Origin: Adineta vaga
Taxonomy: Eukaryota; Rotifera
Length of the DNA stretch: 64,000 bases
Direction of reading: 5' to 3'
NCBI GenBank assembly: GCA_021613535.1
Contig: CP075496.1
Coordinates: 11,966,001 to 12,030,000 of the forward strand
Shown piece by piece: positions 9,193 through 22,800 of the stretch. The notes beneath the pieces are model-generated. The model ran no database searches. It was not told the DNA's origin and saw only the letters and a list, made by a program, of their open reading frames with translations. Each line of letters begins with the position of its first letter. Positions within the stretch are counted from its first letter, which is position 1. Both the position numbers and the translations under genes were made by a program.

Positions 9193-11898
9193 TCATGAAT
9201 ATAACGTACAAAGCCACGATTCATAAGGTTGAATTTCAAATTTAACAATACTAGCAATCAACCATTCTGGTTCAATACAAAAGATATTAAATTTTTGACA
9301 AGCTTGCTGCAAAGCTGGTTTATTTTGAAGATAAGTTTTTGAACATAAAATTATAATTTGTCTTCCAGTATTATCAATATGTTGATTCAATGTTTTTAAA
9401 ATCAGACCACCAGATAGATGTATCAATTCAATTAATGGTCGATTATCGAGAAATGGTTGACAACCATGACATTTCAAATGAAATGCATAATTAGCTAATA
9501 AATGATAATTATTCGAATAGTTTAAACATGATCGTGACATTCCATGATGTTCATTATAGATTGCATCACCAATGATTTCATATGTTGGTATTTCATCAAT
9601 ATAACGTTGTTCAGTTAAACAAGCTGTTAACCATCGATATGAAACAATTTTGAGATGACGTGTTACAGCTTGTAAGACTTTTCCAGTTAATGGACAGATT
9701 AACGAATGATTTTCATCTTCATCAGTTATTAGATGTGTCGTAGTATCATCGATAGATGTTGATGAACGAACAGAAAAACGTTCAAGAAAACGATTGAATT
9801 CAATCTAAGAAAATAACTAGGTAGAATCGATGACAATGACAAAAGAAAATGTTCTACTTTTTGATGATCTTTCAATGCCGTCATTGTTAAAACTAATGAT
9901 TGAAATTTTTTTTGATCATCAGAAGATATTGGTGATGATTTATTCTCTGTGACATCTTGTCTTGAATCAATATTGATTTGTATCGACGATCCATCTGATT
10001 TTTTCGAATTCTCATAACGAGTTTCATTTATAACCGTTGATGTATCACGTTGAATAAGTGATGATCGTTGTGGTTCAAGTTCTATTATCGAAACAGGATC
10101 AATCTTATTGTTGACAACATAAGTTTCATTTATTTGATTATTATTCTAAAAAATCAAGATAAATACATTACTACGTATTATTCAATAGAGATGTATTACA
10201 TTTTGAACGGTAAGAGTATCAGCTTGAATTGGAAGTTCGATTTCATGAATGATTGGAGTTGATTCAGATGATGAAGTTTGATGATTTCTTAATTGTCGTT
10301 TATTATTCTTTCTAGTTGAATTGGTTATCGTTGTTGAAGATGGATCCGGTGGTGTTATAGTAATAGAATTACGAAAGAATATTGCCATGCTAGCCATAAA
10401 TAATTGTTCGGAACGTGTATAAATCTGAACACATGGACATACACTAACATCATTACAATGATGATGAGTTGGTTGATAATCATCATCAGTTTGAGTCGAT
10501 ACGGAACATCGCATTGTTTGAACAATTGATGTAGGTGTCATCGATGTTTCTTGATCTTGTCGATTAGATGTTACTTCAACTGATGGTTGTACGACTGATT
10601 GCTCATTTGATCGTTTTGGTTCGAGATTCGTCATTTGAATGATGGATGATGTTGATTGTATTGGAACATTCTCTGAACTTATCATTGTTGTATTCATCGA
10701 TAGTGTCGATAGAGCGAGTAATGATGGTGGTAATGGTGTTATTAATGGAATAGATCGATGAGCAGCAATGTAAGTTGAATTCAAAGGCATTGCTGGTGAA
10801 AGAGGTGCAGCCATAATGGATGAAATATTTAATTGATTTTCTTGTCTTTCTTCTTCATTTGTTTCTTCTGGTTGAATAATTGATATTGATGGAACAGATG
10901 GAATTGGAAATGTGAATAACACTGGTTGCATTAAAGATGAAGATGGAAGAAGAAGAGGTGGTGGAGATGCATTCATAGTAGTTAAAATTGGTTGTAATTG
11001 TGGTTCATCAGGTGGCTGCTCTTGCTCTTTTTCTTCGAATTCTTGTATTTGTGATGGAACACTATCTGAAGCAAATTCAAGTTCATCAAGTTGCCTTTCT
11101 AAATGGTAAAACATAGTTCAAATTCGCAAAAGATTCATTTTTTGTGTGTGTAAATCTATTACTTGAACAAAGACATGCACGACGACGTTTATTTGCTGGA
11201 ATTGTTAATTGTTGATGATCTAGAATAGGCAGATAGATTATGCTGCGACAATTAAAACTTCCATCATTATCTACCTTTTGATTCACAACGAGGATGGCAA
11301 GTTCCAGTTGTTGTTGTTGTTGTTGTTGTTGCACCTACATGAGCATGCGCATCGTTTGTATCCAATTGATGATTACTACGTTCATGATCTACATACAACA
11401 TTTAACAATATCAATAATCTTTTTCTATATATCTTGTTTACCTGTTTCCGTCGTACTAGGTATTCTTTCTGTATTATTATTATCGTCTATTCAATTATCA
11501 AATGAATAAAATGGAAACAGATGTGCAAATAAAAATTTACCAGTTCGTTGCCGTTTTCTTAAAATTGATGGAGAATGTTCTCTTTCGATCGCTACATTTG
11601 TTTTTTTGTCTATTGGTTTGCCTGGTCGTTTTTTGACATCCATCATTTTTGTTTGAACTAATTGTGTAAAACCATTATTGGGATGATTTTCTTTTTCAAC
11701 CATATTCATTAAATGATCGGCATCACGTGTATTTGAACGTGTACGTTTTTGAGCATCATTATTTGCTTGTCGAATTGATGTACGTCGTGGCTTTTCATTA
11801 GATTTTCTTTTCTTAGAAACTTTCATTCGTGATTTACTACGTGTTTGTTTAGATTTCGAAACGGTCGGTGAACCTGTAAAATCATAAGGATCGACCAT
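9193..11898 (-). CDS. Nuclear protein with BRCA1-type C-terminal tandem BRCT
   Basis: Seven exons join in frame (11541-11898, 11442-11486, 11275-11388, 11163-11219, 10200-11098, 9858-10145, 9193-9804) to give about 790 residues. Tandem BRCT repeats bind phospho-serine peptides in DNA-damage signalling. The last 230 residues form two repeats: the first with KKFQSLVLTMTALK, TTHLIT and LKIVSYRWLTACL; the second with GGLILKTL and a terminal EPEWLIASIVKFEIQPY. The layout follows BRCA1/BARD1. The rest is low-complexity: a basic N-terminus (KKRKSNEKPRRTS), a poly-Thr run, many proline/serine stretches and a STQTDD motif. No RING finger or ankyrin repeats are present, so orthology to BRCA1 or BARD1 is not established. 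Possible alternatives are MDC1- or microcephalin-like scaffolds. An AG acceptor lies 3 nt before the ATG. Confidence 0.75.
11308..11331. repeat. Coding TTG/CAA microsatellite
   Basis: About eight perfect trinucleotide units within exon 3 of the BRCT gene, translated on the minus strand as a poly-threonine run. Confidence 0.85.
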
Positions 11899-12319
11899 TT
11901 TCTACAAAATAGACAAAAAAAGAAAAAGAATATTCATGCATATACATTAGAATTGTTAGCTTTGTGACATACATATTGTCATAGAGCTTATGTATTCATT
12001 TATTTATTGATAAATTGGAATTGAAATTTCTTCGGTTCTTTTTTGTACAAATACAAACCAAAAAAGAAAAGAAAAACCAGGAAATCTGAGTAGTTTATAT
12101 CATAATTATTAACAAAAAAAACTAATCAATAGTAGGAAACCAAGAAATAGAAGAAAAACCTCACAAACGCGCATACAAAAAGACAATAACAAATATTCTT
12201 TGAAGTTGCGTTTTTTTCTTAATACTGTAGTTAAGTTCATTGATTTGTATAATACCAATCGATTACACATACATTATATATATATACAAAAGAAGAGAAG
12301 AGAAGAAAGAAAACAATTT
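11899..12319. other. Intergenic region between IgSF and BRCT genes
   Basis: AT-rich spacer of 421 bp between two minus-strand genes. It contains the likely poly(A) signal of the upstream Ig-superfamily gene (minus-strand AATAAA near 12000). No gene is seen. Confidence 0.4.
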
Positions 12320-15300
12320 TTAACATTCAGTTCCACGAACAACAGGTGATGTTAAGGTTTCATACTTGGCTGGTGGAAGGAAAAATGGTGAATTTGGAGA
12401 ATTTTTTTGTAGACTGCTTTGTCTCAGCTTTACAAGACCTGAGCGGATTGTGTCACCGTTTGGTAAACAAACAACATCGGATTGTCCTATACCAGAATCT
12501 GATGATGAGACAAGACGTTCTTCGTAAAGATAGGATGAATTATCTGAACTTCCATTATTTAAACGTGTTCGTGAGTTTGAACGTGAACGTGGTTTAGGTA
12601 ATGGCATAGGATTTTTATCGAGATTTTCTTGAGGTATACGAATTGAACCAAGAGTGGAATAACGTGGTTTTGGTGGAGGTGGTGCACGACGTTTCGTTGA
12701 TGAAGACGAAACAAGAAATGAACCACTCTCAGACATAACATCAGTTGTAGTCGAGTAAACCGGTGAATCATCTTCTTCTTCATTTTGTTCATCCATATCG
12801 TGAGTAAGTTTTCGTGGAGAAATCAATGTACTTGTTGGAGAGATGGGCCCATATTTATTATCATTGAGAGGATTACCATAAAATTTATTATTAAATGTAC
12901 GTGCTCGTGTTGGTACTGTATTAAGATTATTTGTTATTGAATCTTGATCCATATAATGAACGTTAGCTGATTGTTGAGGTTTTTGTTGATGATAAACAGA
13001 GGAAGGAGATGAGGTATGATGAGAATATTTACCATTTAAATGAGTAGGAATATCATAAACGGCTCCATTCTGAAATCGAAGTGAATGATAAACTATCTGA
13101 AAAATTTCATTTCAACGTACTTGATGATGTCGATCATCACCGTTCAGAGCTAGGTGAGTATCGTCTAGAAAAGAGAGAAGATGAAAAAATAGATGTATAG
13201 AGAAAAAAAATTCAAATCATAGAAATTGATTACCAGTTATCGGTTTCAATGATTCGCTCTCGGTCGACGAGCGCGGATATTCTATAGAAGAAAATAGAGG
13301 GAGAAGGATTATAGTATTGTTCAATGAACTAATTGAAATTTCATTTCGTCGAATAAATAAAATAGTAGCACAAAAGAAATAATAACATGCAAAAGATCAT
13401 GCTCGATGTCGATTTATTGATAGCTAATAGTTGATGAACCTACGCCGAAGAAATAGTAGGAAGAGAAAGAGGAGAAGATTGAATTTGATGTACAGAGACA
13501 ATCTGTGATTTTTCCATTGCCAATGGAAATGCTGAAGGATGATGAGAATTTATGAAAAGATTATGTATGAAGACGAACAACTATAAATTGATTCAAGATT
13601 ACTTACTATCTTTTTGATAGAAATTATTTCGATTTGAAAGTTTTGTTCGATCACGATGACATGTTCCACAGAGGCAACAAAGAAAGAAGAATAAGAGGGC
13701 ACCACCAAATATACTACCGATAACAACAAGAATTTTCTTATTAAAAAATGGTTTTTCTGTACGCACTAAAAAGAATATAAAGATTATAGAAATAGAAATA
13801 TCTCTTTAATAATAAACGTTACTTATTGGTTGATTTAAATGAATAACATAACCAAATGTATTAATCGGTAATGATCCATAACGATTAAATGCAGCAATAC
13901 GATATTCAACAGGTTCACGAAGCGGTATCAATGCAAATATACATGATTTTGTTCGAGCGTCTTCTTCAAACATTTTCTCATGATCTCTACCATTATATTT
14001 AAATAATACACATGTATAACCATCACTATCACCTTGATCATAACTTTTTGCGCAACTAATTGTTGTAGTTGCATTCGATGTATGGGTATCAACCGTACAT
14101 TGCGTGATAGCGTCTGGGACACCTAGCAAAAAAAAGTCATCAAACAAGAACATATTAGAAGAACAAAAAAAACACATAGCATGAGAAAAAGTCATTCGTC
14201 AATAATTATTCAATAGCACAACATGATTATGAAAATCTATCGTGTTTTGTTACGTTAATATGAATAAGAACATGATAAATCTTATAACAAATAATACTGT
14301 TAGAGAACAGTATTCTGGTTCAATAACCGAACAGACTAAATTCATAGTAACTTATACTGATTCAACTCTTATTTTCAGTCAGATGCCTTTAATAAATTTG
14401 ATATGTTCAAACTGAAGTACTAATTTAGTTATTGTACAGATTATCGCTATCTCATTTTGAAAGAATTCAATCATATATAACTTTATGTGTTAAGTGATAG
14501 CTAAAAGCTATTTTCTTATTGATTAGAATTCACACATTATCATACTGAGGAAAAATGATGTTCTGTCGATGTCATAATCATCTTTTGCATTCTCCAATGA
14601 CGTACAATATTAACGGAAAGGAAGCAAGTTTCATGATTGTCAATGAAATTATTGTTTTTTAAGACTTATATAAAATAGCTAAGAAGAAAAGGATGATTTC
14701 ATGTGAAGTACTAATAAAGCAACACTTGAACTCGATAAATTGACTGAATTTAACTTACTTAATAACATATTAGTACATTTTTTCTTTTTTTAAACGTAAA
14801 TTATCAGCTAGGAAAAGAAAACCTTGAATTTTCAATACTATTTATAGTTATAATTATAAACAACGTTATCATTCATTAATGACTTTAGTTCAAAAGAAAA
14901 CAGATCAAAAGTTAGCTTAGAAACTAAAATTAATCATACTATTTAATTAGAAGAAAAAAAACATTTTCTCACCTCCATGAATTAATTCATAATTACATGT
15001 ATCATAACCAATACTATTATTTGCTGTTACATTAAATGCATGAAATTGTTCGGTTGATGTTGGTGTTATATCAAATGTAAAATACATTTGATTTGGCTCA
15101 CTATACGTTCGATGAATAATTGATGATGGTAAACCATTGATTGTGTAACGTATATAAGTTGGATTAGCACGTATAACAGTACAGTTAATCGTACGTGTTT
15201 GATTGACACCTAAGTAGATTTTTCTGGATTTTTCAAGAACAGTTGGTCGAACTAAATCAATAAGAATCATTAGAATATGAAGGATAACAATTTTAAATAA

Positions 15301-16345
15301 GAAAAGAATATTTACATTCAATATAAACTTGTTTTGTTGATGATAAAATAAGTTTTTCATTAACTTGTTTCATATCAACACGACATGTCAGATTTCGTCC
15401 GTTATCTTGTGGTGTTAATCCAGCAATACGATAAGCTTCATAAACAGTTGGTTTAAATTGATTTTTAATAACTGATGGTAGTTGAATACTTCCAGCTAAT
15501 GCCATAATTGTTGGTGGCGGACCACTTTTATCGAAGGCAATATCAAAAGCAGGACGAGGAGAACCATCAGCAGCACAAACAATATCTAATGATTCACCTT
15601 CAATCATAACTAAACAATTATTATTGTCCATTCCACATAGATCATTTGTACGAGTTCGAGATGTCACATGAAGATTACTCAAGTATACATGTTGAATGGG
15701 AGCTAAAAAAACAGAGAAAACATGGCTTCATTTTCAAAGACATCATTCGATAGTTCCATTAATCACTCATCGACGTCTACTACTTCTTCTTTTTTTTTAC
15801 AATAACATACAAAAGTAGTTTATCTTGTTCTAATCATCTACCGTCTAAATAAAATCGCTCGATTGAGAATAAATTGACTGTCTAACAAGTCATTTTTTTT
15901 CTCTGCCTTCGTCTCCCCGTTTTTCTTTTTAGTCAATATAAAAAAATGATACACTATCAAAAAGCAATGATGATTATGTAATTACAGTTTATCTTTTTTT
16001 TTTCTTCGTTCGATTAAACTTACAATAAATCTGAAGTCTTTGCCATTCAGTATCATCTTGTGGACATTTATATAAGCCACTATCATCTTCATTAACATTT
16101 TTTATTCGTAATAAACTTGTACGATATGGATTCGAATATCGATCATCTTTAGTTGGTTCAACAATTAAATTCTTTTTTCCATCAAAACTTCGATATTCAT
16201 AAGCATAAATTGATGTAGAACGATTGTCACATAATTCTGCTATTTCACCATGTTTAACATAAAGTGTACTTTGTTGTCCAAAAGTAAAAGTTATGATAAC
16301 GAAAAAGAAAAATAAAGAAGAGAATAACATCAGATCATTATGCAT
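12320..16345 (-). CDS. Ig-superfamily single-pass membrane receptor
   Basis: Multi-exon gene from ATG 16345 to TAA 12320. The N-terminal exon (16024-16345) has a signal peptide and an Ig-like domain with the DDSGLYKC core. Two further Ig-like exons follow (15316-15702 with ESLDIVCAADGSPRPAF; 14973-15251 with TINCTVIRANPTYIRY). After an 850-nt intron comes an FN3-like segment (exon to 14122; YRIAAFNRYGSLPIN). A transmembrane helix near 13690-13740 (ILVVIGSIFGGALLFFFLCC) precedes a cytoplasmic tail with two SH3-ligand-like proline motifs (RRAPPPPKPR, MPLPKPRSRS) and many Ser/Tyr residues. The layout suggests an adhesion or guidance receptor (nephrin/CAM style) that recruits SH3 adaptors. I cannot name an orthologue. 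After the AG at plus-strand 16353-16354, a 5-codon ATG frame overlaps the chosen start. Confidence 0.75.
14123..14972 (-). other. Large intron of the IgSF gene
   Basis: At 850 nt this intron is far longer than its neighbours. It holds AT-rich DNA and a perfect 9-bp hairpin (14293-14301 with 14306-14314, 4-nt loop). No coding sequence or clear mobile element is visible. Confidence 0.6.
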
Positions 16346-19300
16346 CGTTCATCTAAAATAATTACAAAATCAAATGTATGTTCTTCTCCTCTTTATACAA
16401 AAATGTTAATATCCATCATACAAAAGAAATTAACATTTACTTCAATAATTGAAGAAGATTTGTTCAATGTCAAAGAATGAGAAAGATGATCATACACGTA
16501 TATATAATATGTATATGTGCGAGATAGTCTCCTATTAGTATTGACCTTTAAATACTGAAGGAAGTTGTAGGTAATAATACACGATTACAACTAAAGGAAG
16601 GATAGAAATGAAACTAATTATCGAAAGCAAAATTGTCGACTATCAACCTTGGAAATGTGAGACTGAAAAAAAAGAAGAAGAGATGAGTCAGCTCGTTATT
16701 TATAAGCTCTATAATCATCAGTTTTATCTTTGGTATACCTTGACCATGTAGGCAATAAGCAAGAAAAGAAGTAGAAATGATCCGTTGGGTTAGACGCGAC
16801 ACTTGAAGCTTCTCTTACGCTTTACCATCAATAATTGGTGCCGACAATTATATACCACACATACACAATCCTGCGCGCGAGCGTGTGCGCTCAACATTAT
16901 ATTTTTACTGGCGGTCGTGCGTGTATTATGATTGTTTGCAGGAACAGTAGAAACAAGAAAACGATGATGATGATGACAAAATGTTGACCGTTCATATTGC
17001 ACAATAGTGAGTGTCAATGACATACATGCACGCGAACTGTAGGAAAAGAAAAAAGAAACGGATTGCGATGTTGGCGAGTGACATGATAACATGATTATGT
17101 GTATGTATGCCTATACAAAAACGCCAAGAATGATAATAGCATCCGTGAGACAAACGAACAACAATGAATTATGTTCTATATATATATACCCCATGAGAAA
17201 GAGAAGAAGAAAAAATTAGAAATTTTTGCAAGTAAAGAAAAATCACGTATTATCACGTACCTGCAAACTCCTGTTTAAGACACGCATTTGATACCACCCG
17301 CATATTGAAAACATTCATTCATTCCTCATCTGTAAAATGTCTATTTTACATTCTCTATTAACACGGACGATTAAAAAATGTATAATAATATGATATATAA
17401 TGCATAAAGAATATCATATCACAGTTTGTATATGTATATATATACACATGCATTATAAACGAAACGATATTTTCTCAATACTATTATACTACTATTTTTC
17501 TCTCTCTTTCTATGTCGTTCTTCGATTTTTTTATAGTGCTATTAGACGATGCAAACGACCATGCATGCACATTCATGTAAAATGTAGCTGACATGAACAT
17601 TTCTTCTCTCTTTCTTCTGCAATTTTTTTCCCTCGTTATTCCCAGTCTAGTTGAAAAAAAAGATGACCATCATTACTCGTACGAGAGTAAAAGAAGAGAA
17701 CAGGCATTGAATGAATAGCGTTCTTTCTTCGGTGTCTCGCGTTTTTTTTGTTGTCTCTACATGTATGTGCATTCGCTTCCATTCTTTAATGCAACGAAAC
17801 CCCCACGCACATACATAGTCTCATACATAAAGAGAGACAGAAACAGAGACAGAAAGAAAGACAAAAGAACAAGATGAAAAAATCGAGCACATACAGTTGA
17901 TGGATGAATCCAGATGATGAAACGAGTCAGCCTACCGATGTTGATGCTGGCCGGTCAAAATACGTCCAGCTGTACTTAGTAATAAGAAGAAGAAGAAGAA
18001 GAAGAAAAAAAGAAGAGGGAAGGGAGAGAGGAAAAGAATCATCAGTATGAAACTATAAAGCATAAAAAAGGAAGGATAATATATATATATACTCTTGTAA
18101 TGTGAGTGCAATAACAAGTTTGGAACTAATCTAACGGGTGGATGCTAGATTTGACACTATCATCTATTGTCCGTATTCACGTTGTGAAACACTCAAATTT
18201 GCCCTTTTAAAGAGATACTGACCCCGAATGAAGAGAATAGTATGCGCTCTCCATTCAAGGTCTCAACCTTTTATGAAGATCTATCTTCAGTTGTATTCTC
18301 TTAGTCATTATTTAATCAATTCTATATCAGACGATATACATATACATATATATATATACACTCAATGGAATAGAATTATAGGCGTTCTTCAAGATTCGAC
18401 TCAGTGTGCGAACTAATTCAAGTGGTCACTTACAAATAACTTGCGAAAAAAAAACGATGTCAACAAAACTGTACATGAATGAACATAAATTGATGACGAG
18501 CGCTGCTGTCGATAGTTAACGAGAAAAAAAACGAGAAAAAGAAACATTCAATTTGATTAGTTGCATGTCACCATCATCAATCGACGGGTACACACATCCA
18601 CACTCACTCACATATAGTCTTAACTATCGGCGTTTTGTTGGTGCTGTTGCATAAGTTTATGTGTACATCGCATACAGTCAATAAACGATCAAATTACACA
18701 CTCGATATGCACGCAAGAAAGAAAGACCCATCTCTTCGACGCCTCTCCACAATCGATATCTCCTTTGAAGCAGAAAAAGACAGTAACAATCAAAATTGAC
18801 TTTTACATTTTTTTTTGTGCTTGTCATATCGTTATCGCTTATGTCAACCATTTCATTAAGTTTGTCTTTTCTCTCGTTCATTTTTATCACATACGTATAT
18901 GTGACAATACAAGGTTTCGTAGATGCATATGCGGAAGAAAGAGAAAAAAAAATGAAGAAATAAAACAGTTTTACTAGCCTTTTCTTCCAACTAAATCTAT
19001 GTATTTTATTGGATTCTTAAATAAATCGATTTGGTCTTTAAATCAACAGTAATGAACAAAGAAAATGAAGAGACAGACAGAAAAGAAAGAAAAGTCAAAA
19101 ATTCCGTTCATTATTCTTTTGTCTTGTTAAAATATCTCTTTGATTGGTTTGAAGTTTAACCAATGAACATTATATTAAAGTTTAGTTTTTTTTAAATTCG
19201 ATTATAATTAAACTGCATTAATGATTAATTCTTTAACAAAAACATATAATAGCTTACTGTTAGAATCAATTTGACAAACTTGTCCTATATAAGTGGATTC

Positions 19301-19607
19301 TTCTTCTAGATCTAGTTACATCTTATCAAATTAGAAAATTTTCATTATTCTTTATCAAATTCAACGCAATCGTTCCTTGTTTGTATCTGTACGGCAATTG
19401 AAAAGCTGCTTATAAAAAGAAATCTGTCGTAGAAAAAAAGAAAAAGAAAAAAACAGAACAAGCAACAAATATTTTTATCACGTGTGTGAAGAAACGATGA
19501 TGCAGACGATACTTCTTTCTTGGTAAATAAAGTATTCATTGCTTTCTTTTTGTTTCAATATATTTCACAAAAACACTAAAAAAGCAGTAATATCATTTTT
19601 ATTACAG
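16346..19607. other. Gene-free divergent region (IgSF / USP24)
   Basis: This is 3.26 kb between the IgSF start (minus) and the USP24 leader (plus). It contains AT-rich sequence, poly-A/T runs, a GAA microsatellite (17984-18006), TA-rich tracts and CA/GC-rich patches near 16860-16920. Short open frames here have composition typical of chance and no family features. It probably contains both promoters. Confidence 0.5.
17984..18006. repeat. GAA/AAG microsatellite
   Basis: Uninterrupted AAG units in intergenic DNA, followed by an A-rich tract. Confidence 0.8.
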
Positions 19608-19694
19608 ATGGCTTTGAAATATATGAATCACTACTATCGTGATGAAACGCAGTGCTCACACGGCAAACTCTTCGTTAATCGAAACTACCAATAA
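19608..19694 (+). other. Upstream ORF in USP24 leader
   Basis: A 28-codon frame begins at an ATG placed exactly after an acceptor-like TTATTACAG (19606-19607) and ends before a plausible donor at 19746. A 5'-UTR intron ending at about 19818 would then join to the main start at 19864. It could lower translation of the deubiquitinase. It has no recognisable protein features. Confidence 0.4.
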
Positions 19695-19863
19695 TAATTC
19701 TCCTAAACGCTCCTGTACTCAACGAAATAAACTTTGTGTCGCCAGGTATATATTTATTTAAGTGACATCAAAACAATGTTTTCTTCTTTTTTCTTCTTCT
19801 TACAATTAAAATTTTAGTTCCCGAAGCATTTATTCTTCATTATTAGCAACTGACCTCCTTACA

Positions 19864-22800
19864 ATGGAAGATCATATTCAATCCTTAATATCCATGGGAT
19901 TTGTAGATCGAGATTTGAATCGTAAAGTTTTAATTCAAGCAAATAATGATATAAGTGAAGCTGTGACTCTTCTCACTACTTCAAACTATTACAATGATGA
20001 TATTCGTAAACCAACGGAAACAACAACATCAACGTTCATCGGTCCACGTACGAAAGAACAAGTCGAACAAGAGCAACAACAAACTGTAAGAAAAAAAAAA
20101 GAAAAATGTGACAAAGCAAGGAAGATAAGAGAAGAAAAAGAAAAGAGAAAAATAAGCTGAATATGTTTTCGGGAATTTTATTCTATTTATTTTTTATCGT
20201 CGGACAACTCATGGGAGGTTTAAAAAAGAAACTTATGAATAAAATATTCAAATCAAAAATTAAAGTTTAGATTTGAAAACAAAAACTCAGAAACTAGAAA
20301 GAAATCTATTCCTCTGATCTTTTTTTATAGGTTCCATCAAATCAAACTACGACTACGAATGATTCGAATTCCAACACGTCTGATGACGTGACAATCAATA
20401 ATTTTGATTCGTTTACTACAAATGCATTTCTTGATTTGGAAACAAAAGTCTATGGTGATAATTGGTCTATTCCTTACAAACGTAAATATGATTCTTAAAT
20501 TTCGATACGATAGGAGTAATGAGTTATATGGCAAGGAAGTATACAATACTTCTGTGTACTTATGTCTTCCATCGAACTAAAAAAAATATCGCGTATTTGC
20601 ATATAATAATCTTGTTTTCTATAGGTGATGAATCTCTTGGTCAATGTCTTCTTTCGGCGACCAAACTTGCTCTCGAAGGTAAATTTATTTCATCTAAGGT
20701 TACGTCTATCTCTAATATTATTCTTCTCTATTCTATTTGTAGGCAAAGCTGATGAAGATAAAAATTGTGTTAGATTTATGGAAGATTTAATACCTGAAGC
20801 TTTCCGAAAAGTAAGAAACAGAAAAAATGATTTTATTTTCAACATTCTCTTATATTCTTTCGTTCTTTATCTAGCTACAATGTACTCATCATGTGAATAA
20901 TTGGGCCGTAGAAATTCAATTAGGTGTTTTCGAAATGGTGGAATTATTAGTTGATTTAATCGCTGCACGTTTATCCTATTCACCAGTTCCTGTAAAATTA
21001 CTTGAAACATTAGCGATCATATTTGATTATGATTCGACTTTTCAACGAAAACATCGATCAAAACCATATGATCGAAATTTATATGATAAACAATTAGGTG
21101 ATCAAATTTTAGCTAATTCACCATCATCATTTTCATTTTCAGTCTATAATCGAAATGAAACATACGGTTGGTTATGTCAATTAATTAATCGTTTTGTTGT
21201 TAAAGATGGTATTACAAATTTAAAAGAACAATTCGAAAGTGAAAAACCATTAACAGCTTCAGTAAAAGAAAATCATACTAAAACATACATATACATATAT
21301 TCAATTGAATTCTTTTAGGAATATAATGCATTACTTATACCATTTGTTAATTGTATGGATTATCTTTTGTTAGATCGTTATCGACAATTATTTAGTGAAC
21401 ACATTGAACAAGCCATTACATATATTCAAAATCTAAAAGAAGAAGATTTTAAAGCAAAAGTTTGTTCGATACATCTATTTGTCAACGAAAAAAAAATGAA
21501 TCGTTTTCTTTTTCTCTCAATCAATTCTAGTCTACAAATTATATATTTGAATTGTTAACAACATTACGTAAAATATGTTCTGTTGTTTGGTTAAATCGTA
21601 TTGATCAGCTTGAACAACTTCATTTAAACTTGTTATTTAAAATGATTGCATTATCGAATTTTAATGCTAAAATGAATTCATTAAAAGAAGTAAATTAAAA
21701 AAGAAAAGAAATCGATTCGAAAAACGAAAATATTTATTTTAGTTAGCAAAACTAATTGAAAATGCTTCGTTCAATTCACAAAGTACATCGAAATCATCGA
21801 TGCGACGTGATGTTATTAGTGACTGGATTATTGAAAATTCGATACTTTCGAAAGCATTGGAAGGTAAGTAAAAGTAAAATATAGGATAAGAATTCTTTCA
21901 TATTTTTTTGATTATCATTAGGAAATATTGATCAAAATCAATATGTAGATAAAGTTCGAATCTTATTGGATTTTATTGCACCAAGAATTCTTAAAGAAGA
22001 AATTGAAACTATATGGAAAATGCAGGTAAAGTTTTGCTATCTAAAACGATAAAGTACTTACTAAGAACGATGTATCTTATGTTCGAGAACATTCAATCAA
22101 TGAAAAGAGAACTTTAGTAACGATTAATGTTAATCAATGCTGGGTTATTTCATAGAATAATCGATATTAGAGAAGAACTTACGCAATAATGTCGATCATA
22201 TACATTCTAACTCACACGGGAAGGACTAATAATCGAATTAGCTACTATGCTAAATATATAATACATTGATTCAGTCTAGGGAAATCAAGAGAAAAATCTA
22301 GATAGCTTGTATCATATACTAAACATGAAGATAATGTGAAAGGAAAATCAGTCGGCGTTATAATTAGCATAGTCATAAAATATTCAAGAAATTTACTTAA
22401 GTTTTATCAAACTAATCTTTCTTTTCTTTTGCACTTATATAATAAGTGAAGCTGTTAAGGACAACAAATCAGTCAAATATACATCGAAAAATTGATATTC
22501 GTTTACTTTAATAATACTGTTAAAATCATTATCTGATCTTTAGCATGGCCGTTCACTAGTTGCTGTTGATCATTTATTTACATTGATAGCATCAGCTGCA
22601 GCAAAGTTTAATCTACAACAATTAAACTTTTTAATTGAATTCATTTGTAGTGTAAGTTGTCTATTTCGAATATATTTCAAAATTATGAATATATCTTTAT
22701 TATTTAAAGTCGTGGAAAATTGAAACAGATCTTATTCAAGAAAAATTGATTGAACTATTGGGTGCTATTGGCCGAGAATGTCAAAAAGAATCAGCTGCTC

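Noticed and set aside
10912-11109. Gly/Ser/Cys-rich plus-strand frame opposite the BRCT gene
   Set aside because: Antisense image of a Pro/Gln-rich coding exon whose frame is confirmed by seven matching splice joins.
16790-17092. 100-codon minus-strand frame with a Ser/Thr/Cys-rich product
   Set aside because: Arises from CA/GC-rich simple sequence in the divergent promoter region; no domain or supporting splice signals.
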